Shown piece after piece: positions 4,618 through 9,884 of a stretch of DNA of 9,884 bases. The notes under the pieces were generated by a model, which made no database searches, was not told where the DNA came from, and saw only the letters and a list, made by a program, of their open reading frames with translations. Position numbers and translations under genes: made by a program. This stretch comes from an uncultured Fimbriimonadales bacterium (lineage in GTDB: Bacteria; Armatimonadota; Fimbriimonadia; Fimbriimonadales; GBS-DC): positions 1 to 9,884 of the forward strand of contig CALGZO010000068.1 in the NCBI GenBank assembly GCA_937934465.1, in the 5' to 3' direction. The first letter of the stretch is position 1. Each line of letters begins with the position of its first letter.

Positions 4618-6954
4618 ATGCGTAAAGCGACCGTGGTGGGTGAGCCAGCGCAGCCGCGCAAGCGCAAGAAACGCCGCTGGTGGAAACGCCTGCTGGCATA
4701 CCTGCTGTTGCTGATACTGATTGCTCTGCTGGGCGGCATGACCTTCGCAGGCGTGCTGTATTACCAAGTTTCACAGATGATGCCCAGCGTGAGCGTGATT
4801 GAGAACTACCAGCCGCGCGAGGCGAGTTTCATCTACTCCGCTGACGGCGTGCTGCTCGCGCGCATCGCCGAAGAGTATCGCGAACCCGCAACGCTGGAAG
4901 AAATCCCCAAACATCTGATTAACGCGACTATCGCCAAAGAGGATCGCCGCTTCTGGCAGCACAGTGGGGTGGACTGGCGCGGCACGGCGCGCGCGTTGTG
5001 GGTCAACCTCACCGAGGGCGATATCCGACAGGGGGGCAGCACGCTGACGCAGCAACTCGCGCGGAATGTGTTCCTCACGCAGCAGCGCACGGTCTCGCGC
5101 AAAATGCAAGAGATTATCCTCGCGCAGGAGATGGAGCGTCGGCTCACCAAAGAGCGGATTCTGGAGCTCTATCTCAATCAGGTGTATTACGGCAACGGCG
5201 CGTATGGGGTCAAGGCGGCGGCGCGCGTCTACTTCAACAAGCCGTTGGAGCGGCTGACGCTGGCGGAGTGTGCGCTGCTCGCCGCGTTGCCCCAACGCCC
5301 CTCCGGGCACGACCCGTTCAGCAATCCCGACGAGGCGATTTTTCAGCGGAACCTGACGCTGAACCTGATGGCGCAGGAGGGCTATATCACGCCCGACCAG
5401 CGCGACGCCGCCAAAGCCGAGCCGCTGCGCCTGGCACGCACGCGCCCACGCACGCGGTTCCTCGCGCCCTACTTCGTGATGGATGTGCTGCGCGAGCTGG
5501 AGACGCTCTACGGACGCGAACTGCTGCTGCAGGGCAATCTCAAAGTGTACACGACGCTCCACATGGAGATGCAACGCGCCGCCGAAACGGCGCTGCAACG
5601 CGGCGTGCAGGCGTTCAGCAATCAGGGCGTGACGCAGGGCGCAGTCGTGCTGATTGACCTGCGCACGGGTCAAATCCGCGCGTTGGTGGGCGGGGTCAAC
5701 TTCAGACGCTCGCAGTATAACAACATCACGCAGGGGCGACGCCAGCCCGGCTCGGCGTTCAAGCCGATTGTGTACGCCACCGCCTTCGAACTGGGCAAGT
5801 TGAACCCCAACTCCACTTTATCGGATACGCCGATTAGCCTGCCCAGCGGCGTGCGCGGCAAGTATTGGCGTCCCCAGAACGCCGACGGCAAGTTTCGCGG
5901 CAGCGTGAGCGTCACGCGCGCGCTGGCGTCGTCTATCAATATCCCCGCCGTGCGCGCGGCGCAGCTGGTCGGCGCGGATAAAGTCGTGGAGTTCTCGCGC
6001 ACCCGCTTCGGCATTGCATCGCCCTTAGACCCCGTGCTGCCGATTGCGCTGGGCGCGTCGGCGGTGCGCCCCCTCGAACTTGCCAAAGCCTATAGCGTGT
6101 TCGCTTTAGGCGGCAGTCGCATCGAGCCGTATATGTTGCGCCGCGTGGTCGATCGCAACGGCGTCGCGCTCTTGGAGCAGCAGGGGCAAATCACCCCGAA
6201 TGTCTTGTCGAAGCAGAGCGCGGAGTGGATGGACGCGATACTGCGTCAAGCGGTGGTGGACGGCACGGGCAAGGCGGCGGCGCGCATCCCCAACGCGCGC
6301 GGCAAAACGGGTACCACCAGCGACTACCGCGACGCTTGGTTCGTCGGCTACACGGACGAGTACCTTGCCGTCGTGTGGGTCGCCAGCGAGTATTACAATC
6401 CCCAGACTCAGCGCTGGGAGTATCGCCCGATGCGGCGCGTGTTCGGCGGCACGGTGTGCGCGCGTATCTGGGCGGACTTGATGGAGCAGGTGAACGCCAT
6501 CGAGAAGCGGTTGCAAGCGCGTGGTGGGCGTCCGAGCGCGCCCGTTGCAGAGCCGCCGCCTGCGCCCGAACCTGAGCCGCCTGCTGTGGAGGATACAGAC
6601 GACGCCCCACCTGCGATTGCGCCGCCGCCTGAGCCGCCGACGCAGGGCAATCCCGAGCCGCCTGCGACATCGGGCGTGTCCGCCGCGCCTACCGGTGCGC
6701 CCGCCGCGCCGCGCGATATAGACGCGACGCCCAGCCTCGCCGACGCCGCGCCGCGCGACGCAACGCCGCCCGCGCCCGCTCGCGACGCGAAACCACCCGC
6801 GCCGCCGCCAACCCCAGAGTTCGTCTCGGTCCCCATCTGCGCCGACACTGGGCTACTCGCCACCGACTACTGCCCAGAGGTCGTTATGAAACGCTTCGAG
6901 AAAGGCAAAGAACCCAAGCGACGCTGCACAAAACACGGAATCGGTAGGCGATGA
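4618..6954 (+). CDS. mrcA: Class A penicillin-binding protein (bifunctional glycosyltransferase/transpeptidase, PBP1A type)
   Basis: This 778-aa enzyme polymerises lipid II into glycan strands and cross-links the peptides outside the inner membrane. Residues 14-24 are strongly basic and 25-50 form one TM anchor, with the N-terminus inside. The GT51 domain (about 75-250) has the catalytic Glu108 in KEDRRFWQHSG, RQGGSTLTQQLARN (137-150), and a second Glu171 in AQEMERRLTKERILELYLN. The transpeptidase domain (about 335-625) has Ser379-x-x-Lys382 (GSAFKP), Ser439-Ile-Asn441 and KTGTT (563-567), so all active-site motifs are intact. Next comes a Pro/Ala-rich linker (about 638-735), then a short tail with Cys741, Cys752 and Cys770. 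The ICADTGLLATDYCP stretch is like the tail seen in many class A PBPs. ATG 4618 follows GAGG at 5 nt. The stop overlaps the next gene's start, so coupled expression is likely. The symbol is by family; ponA is also used. Confidence 0.96.
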   Translation: MRKATVVGEPAQPRKRKKRRWWKRLLAYLLLLILIALLGGMTFAGVLYYQVSQMMPSVSVIENYQPREASFIYSADGVLLARIAEEYREPATLEEIPKHLINATIAKEDRRFWQHSGVDWRGTARALWVNLTEGDIRQGGSTLTQQLARNVFLTQQRTVSRKMQEIILAQEMERRLTKERILELYLNQVYYGNGAYGVKAAARVYFNKPLERLTLAECALLAALPQRPSGHDPFSNPDEAIFQRNLTLNLMAQEGYITPDQRDAAKAEPLRLARTRPRTRFLAPYFVMDVLRELETLYGRELLLQGNLKVYTTLHMEMQRAAETALQRGVQAFSNQGVTQGAVVLIDLRTGQIRALVGGVNFRRSQYNNITQGRRQPGSAFKPIVYATAFELGKLNPNSTLSDTPISLPSGVRGKYWRPQNADGKFRGSVSVTRALASSINIPAVRAAQLVGADKVVEFSRTRFGIASPLDPVLPIALGASAVRPLELAKAYSVFALGGSRIEPYMLRRVVDRNGVALLEQQGQITPNVLSKQSAEWMDAILRQAVVDGTGKAAARIPNARGKTGTTSDYRDAWFVGYTDEYLAVVWVASEYYNPQTQRWEYRPMRRVFGGTVCARIWADLMEQVNAIEKRLQARGGRPSAPVAEPPPAPEPEPPAVEDTDDAPPAIAPPPEPPTQGNPEPPATSGVSAAPTGAPAAPRDIDATPSLADAAPRDATPPAPARDAKPPAPPPTPEFVSVPICADTGLLATDYCPEVVMKRFEKGKEPKRRCTKHGIGRR

Positions 6955-8768
6955 TTGAGCGTCCGAAGCGGTATTTGGGTATTCGGCGCGAGGAGAAGCG
7001 CGTCATCACGGGACGCGAGTACGGAATGTTGCTCGCGATTGTGTTGGTCGCCAGCGTTCTGATGGCGCGGTTGTGGTATCTGCAGATACTGCAAGGCGAA
7101 GAGTTAGCCGCGCGCGCCGAGCTGGTGCGCACTCGCTTGCTGCGCACGCCGCCCCCGCGCGGACTCATCCTCGACCGCAACGGGCGTATCTTAGCCACGA
7201 ACCGCGCGCAGATTATCGTCAGCGTCATCCCCGACCTGCTGCGGCGCAACCCCGACCGCATTCCGCTGGTGGCGCAACGGCTCGGCATGCCGCCCGACGA
7301 ACTGCGCGAACTCATCGAAAACCCACGCATCAACCCCTTCACGCCGCTCGCCGTGCAGAAAGGCGTCGCATTCCAGCAAGCCGTCGACCTGCTGGAGAGT
7401 CAATACAACCTGCCTGAGGTGGAGGTCTCGCTCCAAGCGATGCGCCGCTATCCGCACGGCAAACTCTTCGCGCATCTGATAGGCTATGTGGGGCAAATCT
7501 CTCAGGAAGAGCTCAAAGAATACTCCGCCCGCCAAGAGGAATCGAACGATTGGCTCAGCATGCGGCTATACGACGGGGGCGACTTCGTGGGCAAGAACGG
7601 CGTCGAGCGCGCCTACGAGTTCCACCTGCACGGCAAGCCCGGCGGCGAGCAGGTGGAGGTGACCCCATCGGGCAGGCGCGTGCGCACCCTGCAGGAGTTC
7701 GAGCCAACCCCAGGCAATCGCGTGGTGATGAGTATCGACCTGCGCTTGCAGCAGAAGGCATACGAGCTGCTGCAAGGATACAAGGGCGCGCTGGTGGCGT
7801 TAGACCCACGCACAGGCGAGGTGCTGGCGATGGTGAGCCAGCCATCGTTCGATCCGAACCTGTTCGTGCCGCGCATTCCCAACGAGGTCTGGCGTCCGCT
7901 AATCAATGACCCGCGCGCGCCGCTGAACAATCGCGCCATCCAATCGGCGTATTCGCCCGGTTCGATCTTCAAGCCGCTGGTAGCGTTGGAGGGTCTCAAA
8001 CGCGGACTCATCGATACGCGCTCCAGCGTGGTCTGCACGGGCAGCTACCGAGCAGGGGCGCGCACTTTCCGTTGCTGGAAGCGGCACGGATATGTGGACT
8101 TCTACAACTCCATCACCGCCTCGTGCGATGTGTTCTACTATCAACTGGCGCAGCGTTTAGGACCCGACAACTTAGCGCAGCTCTCGCGTTCGTTCGGCTT
8201 GGGCGAGCGCACGGGCATCGATTTGCCCCACGAGCGTCGTGGGCTGGTACCCGATACGCAGTGGAAACGCGAGACGCTCAAGCAGCCGTGGTTCGGGGGC
8301 GAGACGCTCAACTATGGCATCGGGCAGGGCTATCTGGCAATCACGCCGTTGCAAGGCGCGGTGATGACGATGGGTATCGCCAATCGCGGCGTGATATACC
8401 GCCCTCACCTGGTGCGAGAAATCCAAACGCCCGACGGCAATCGGTTGGAGACCCTATCGCCAGAGATTATCCACCGCTACGAGGCGTCGCCGCAGCACTG
8501 GGACGCCGTGATTGAGGCGATGGTACGCACGGTGGACGGGGGCACAGGTTCGGCGGCGCGGATACCCAACATACGAGTTGCAGGCAAGACAGGCTCGGCG
8601 GAGTTTCGCAAGGGGGGCAAGACGCACGCTTGGTTTATTGCGTTCGCGCCTGCCGAGAACCCGCGTGTGGCTATCTGCGTGATGGCGGAGGAGGCAGGCG
8701 GCGGCGGCGCGGTCGCTGCGCCGATTGCAGGCGCGTGGATGCGATACTTCTTCGAACTCGGTTATTAA
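6951..8768 (+). CDS. mrdA: Class B penicillin-binding protein 2 (elongation-type transpeptidase)
   Basis: This 605-aa monofunctional DD-transpeptidase of the PBP2 type cross-links peptidoglycan, normally with RodA and the Mre system during side-wall growth. A TM anchor lies at about 25-46. The dimerisation/pedestal domain begins around RGLILDRNGRILA (70-82) and contains the PBP2-like region around GYVGQIS (178-184) and GKNGVERAYE (214-223). The transpeptidase domain (about 270-600) has Ser338-x-x-Lys341 (PGSIFKP), Ser391-Cys-Asp393 followed by VFYY (the SCD variant typical of PBP2), and KTGSA (546-550). All catalytic motifs are present and the length is usual for the family. ATG 6951 overlaps the preceding TGA as ATGA, which argues for translational coupling. 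No mreB, mreC, mreD or rodA is adjacent; PBP1A takes that place here. Other class B PBPs (FtsI-like) fit less well because of the SCD motif. Confidence 0.94.
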   Translation: MIERPKRYLGIRREEKRVITGREYGMLLAIVLVASVLMARLWYLQILQGEELAARAELVRTRLLRTPPPRGLILDRNGRILATNRAQIIVSVIPDLLRRNPDRIPLVAQRLGMPPDELRELIENPRINPFTPLAVQKGVAFQQAVDLLESQYNLPEVEVSLQAMRRYPHGKLFAHLIGYVGQISQEELKEYSARQEESNDWLSMRLYDGGDFVGKNGVERAYEFHLHGKPGGEQVEVTPSGRRVRTLQEFEPTPGNRVVMSIDLRLQQKAYELLQGYKGALVALDPRTGEVLAMVSQPSFDPNLFVPRIPNEVWRPLINDPRAPLNNRAIQSAYSPGSIFKPLVALEGLKRGLIDTRSSVVCTGSYRAGARTFRCWKRHGYVDFYNSITASCDVFYYQLAQRLGPDNLAQLSRSFGLGERTGIDLPHERRGLVPDTQWKRETLKQPWFGGETLNYGIGQGYLAITPLQGAVMTMGIANRGVIYRPHLVREIQTPDGNRLETLSPEIIHRYEASPQHWDAVIEAMVRTVDGGTGSAARIPNIRVAGKTGSAEFRKGGKTHAWFIAFAPAENPRVAICVMAEEAGGGGAVAAPIAGAWMRYFFELGY

Positions 8769-8805
8769 AACGCGACGAGGCGAGCCGCTGACCCGCCTCA
8801 TCGCG
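8767..8805 (-). terminator. Hairpin between convergent genes; U-tract only for the minus-strand LuxR-type gene
   Basis: cgcgacgaggcg (8771-8782) pairs with cgcctcatcgcg (8794-8805) at 11 of 12 positions around an 11-nt loop. Read on the minus strand it is followed by TTTTAATAA, a good intrinsic-terminator tail, 20 nt past the stop of the LuxR-type gene. Its U-tract overlaps the PBP2 stop codon. Read on the plus strand the hairpin also follows the PBP2 gene but has no U-run, so it is a weaker terminator there. Confidence 0.75.
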
Positions 8806-8825
8806 CCCGCTGAGCATCCCCCAAG

Positions 8826-9083
8826 TTAGTCGGCGACCTCGCCAAAGAAGGCTTCTACGGGGATTAGCCCCATCTGCGCCGCGCGTCGGAACGCCTTCAC
8901 ACGGTTATTCACATTCAACTTCTCGTAGATGTTCGCTAAGTGGAAGTCGACCGTACGCTTGCTCACGAACAGCGCGTCGGCAACCTCTTGTGAAGAGCGC
9001 CCCTGCGCAATCAGGCTCAGCACCTCTATCTCGCGCTTCGTCAGCCGTACAGGCTTGCGGTTCTGCCAGTTCCCTTGGCTCAT
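8826..9083 (-). CDS. Stand-alone LuxR/GerE-type helix-turn-helix regulator
   Basis: This 85-aa protein is almost entirely a GerE-type HTH at about 12-75. LTKREIEVLSLIAQG (14-28) forms the first helix. SSQEVADALFVSKRTVDFHLANIYEKL (30-56) holds the scaffold and recognition helices, and NVNNRVKAFRRAAQMGLI (57-74) the last helix. There is no receiver or autoinducer domain, so it resembles single-domain regulators such as GerE rather than a two-component response regulator. It presumably binds promoter DNA as a dimer; targets and signal are unknown. ATG 9083 is preceded by the strong Shine-Dalgarno GAGGTGAT at 6 nt. The gene converges on PBP2 and shares a hairpin terminator region with it. It is transcribed from the side of the hairpin-repeat array; I saw no good -35/-10 pair upstream. 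A remnant of a larger response regulator is possible, but the good RBS favours an intact small gene. Confidence 0.92.
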   Translation of the reverse strand: MSQGNWQNRKPVRLTKREIEVLSLIAQGRSSQEVADALFVSKRTVDFHLANIYEKLNVNNRVKAFRRAAQMGLIPVEAFFGEVAD

Positions 9084-9089
9084 CGTCGT

Positions 9090-9097
9090 ATCACCTC
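9090..9097 (-). promoter_or_regulatory. Strong ribosome binding site GAGGTGAT of the LuxR-type gene
   Basis: Minus-strand GAGGTGAT matches eight bases of the usual 16S rRNA 3'-end complement and ends 6 nt before ATG 9083. It fixes the start of the small regulator and argues against a longer N-terminal domain. Confidence 0.8.
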
Positions 9098-9259
9098 GTT
9101 CCGTGAGATTTCGCCGCCCGTACGGATACTATTCCATACCCCTGTGCAAATTTCACAGATACGCCTCCCCTGCATACCCAATTTCGACGGCGTGAGCCGC
9201 GAATCTGTTCCTAACGCAACTCAGTGAACGAGACGCCACAGGCACTCCGCCATTCGTAG
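9098..9259. other. Intergenic stretch without assignable features
   Basis: This lies between the LuxR-type gene and the hairpin array. It should contain the minus-strand promoter of the regulator. TTGCAC (9149-9144) and TAGTAT (9131-9126) are only 12 nt apart, so I do not call them. No ORF with family features or RNA gene is recognisable. Confidence 0.5.
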
Positions 9260-9669
9260 CGTCGGCGTCCCCGCCGACGACGAGGCAGGTGCGACGCCAT
9301 TCTTGGCGTCGTAGCATTAGCGTCCCCGCCGACGCACCCAGCATTCGTAGCGTCGGCGTCCCGCCGACGAACAACACGGGTGCGACGACTTTCCTGTCGT
9401 CGCGAAGCGTGTCGTCGTCGTCCCCGCCGACGAACAACACAGGTGCGACGCCATTCTTGGCGTCGTGCCTGCAGCGTCCGCGCCGACGCCAACCACCACC
9501 GTAGCGTCGGCGTCCCCGCCGACGACGAGGCAGGTGCGACGCCATTCTTGGCGTCGTAGCGTCGGCGTCCCCACCGACGCACCTCGCATTCATAGCGTCG
9601 GCGTCCCGCCGACGGACAACACGGGTGCGACGCCATTCTTGGCGTCGTAGCGTCGGCATCCTCACTAAC
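9260..9669. repeat. Tandem array of two alternating hairpin modules, 91-bp period
   Basis: Module A is cgtcggcgtccccgccgacg, an 8-bp stem with a 4-nt loop. Clear copies are at 9260-9279, 9351-9369, 9505-9524, 9560-9579 and 9596-9614, with worn copies near 9314-9333, 9413-9432, 9468-9487 and 9651-9669. Module B has arms gcgacgcc and ggcgtcg around a short loop, with copies at 9291-9311, 9382-9403, 9445-9465, 9536-9556 and 9627-9647. Successive B copies start 91, 63, 91 and 91 bp apart, so a 91-bp A-B-A' unit has been duplicated, with one unit shortened by 28 bp. Conserved linkers such as aggtgcgac support tandem duplication. In the 9382 copy both arms changed together (C:G to A:T), keeping the stem. 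No gene is credible here; long open frames simply follow the repeat composition. Confidence 0.88.
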
Positions 9670-9810
9670 AGGGTGTGCTTGGACAGGATTGTCCAAGCCA
9701 CAGTTGTAGCGTTGGCGTGTGCTTGGACAGGACTGTCCAAGCCACAGTGGGCGTTTGCGCTTGGACAGGAATGTCCAAGCCACAGTTGTAGCGTTGGCGT
9801 CCTCACTGAC
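9647..9810. repeat. Cluster of three cttggaca/tgtccaag hairpins bounded by direct repeats
   Basis: The 20-bp unit cttggacaggaNtgtccaag occurs at 9678-9697, 9722-9741 and 9760-9779. Each has a perfect 8-bp stem and a 4-nt loop, and differs only at N (t, c, a). Each copy is followed by ccacagt. The cluster is bracketed by 23-bp direct repeats at 9647-9669 and 9788-9810 (gtagcgt...cctcact.ac), which match at 20 of 23 positions. This is a second hairpin family, appended to the 91-bp array and sharing the tagcgt linker word. Confidence 0.85.
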
Positions 9811-9884
9811 AACCAGCAGCATAAGCAAGCATCAGAGAGACCCCAACAGCAGACAGTGCATCGTGACCGTCTCCTCACACCAAA
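9811..9884. other. Window end, nothing assignable
   Basis: The sequence leaves the repeat array here. A minus-strand GAGGAG (about 9873) is followed 9 nt later by an ATG, but that frame stops after 9 codons. No other start or RNA is supported. Confidence 0.4.

Noticed and set aside
4564..4767. N-terminal extension of the presenilin-like protein up to 4767
   Set aside because: It would overlap 150 bp of the divergent PBP1A gene and its promoter. The extra 68 residues are Gln/His/Arg-rich without TM character and there is no credible RBS.
4771..5673. 300-codon minus-strand open frame inside the PBP1A gene
   Set aside because: Antisense shadow of the GT51 and early transpeptidase region; composition is low-complexity His/Arg/Leu.
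9260..9810. CRISPR array
   Set aside because: The repeating units are palindromes with related linkers, not identical repeats separated by unique spacers of uniform length. There is no cas gene nearby.
9153..9878. Minus-strand open frames of 241 and 205 codons across the repeat array
   Set aside because: They are open only because the GC-rich hairpin repeats lack stops. The translations are Arg/Cys-rich repeats with no domain, RBS or family likeness.

Overview
The window is GC-rich chromosomal bacterial DNA with two peptidoglycan synthases, a TPR-glycosyltransferase protein, small HTH regulators and long stretches of palindromic intergenic repeats. No rRNA, tRNA or taxon marker gene is present, so the phylum cannot be fixed. 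The gene style and the dense hairpin repeats remind me of Armatimonadota-type genomes, but that is only an impression.

Layout. (a) 1-606, minus strand: the first 183 codons of an exported protein of unknown function, cut by the window edge, behind a perfect-consensus sigma-70-type promoter. (b) 615-874: a 260-bp MITE-like element with 21-bp imperfect terminal inverted repeats and several internal hairpins. (c) 1022-3690, plus strand: a small MerR-type regulator followed 29 bp later by a 764-aa TPR/GT2/TPR protein. (d) 3691-4563, minus strand: a polytopic membrane protein that abuts the previous gene stop-to-stop. It carries the ordered signature of presenilin/signal-peptide-peptidase type GxGD intramembrane aspartyl proteases: a TM Asp, then GVGD, then PAL. 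(e) 4618-8768, plus strand: a class A penicillin-binding protein (PBP1A type) overlapping by ATGA a class B PBP (PBP2 type), divergent from the presenilin-like gene across only 54 bp. (f) 8767-8805: a hairpin between convergent genes that looks like a terminator for the minus-strand gene. (g) 8826-9083, minus strand: a stand-alone LuxR/GerE-type HTH protein. (h) 9260-9810: a gene-free array of hairpin repeats with a 91-bp period, followed by a cluster of a second hairpin family; the window ends in unassigned sequence.

How the genes fit together. The PBP1A-PBP2 pair supplies glycan polymerisation and transpeptidation for the cell wall and is probably translationally coupled. The presenilin-like protein shares its upstream region with that pair, so co-regulation is possible, but the sequence gives no direct evidence of a functional link. 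The MerR-type gene probably heads the transcript carrying the TPR-glycosyltransferase.

The observation most worth following is the bacterial presenilin-like protein at 3691-4563. Next are the MITE-like element beside the consensus promoter, and the 91-bp hairpin array, which shows one compensatory base-pair change.
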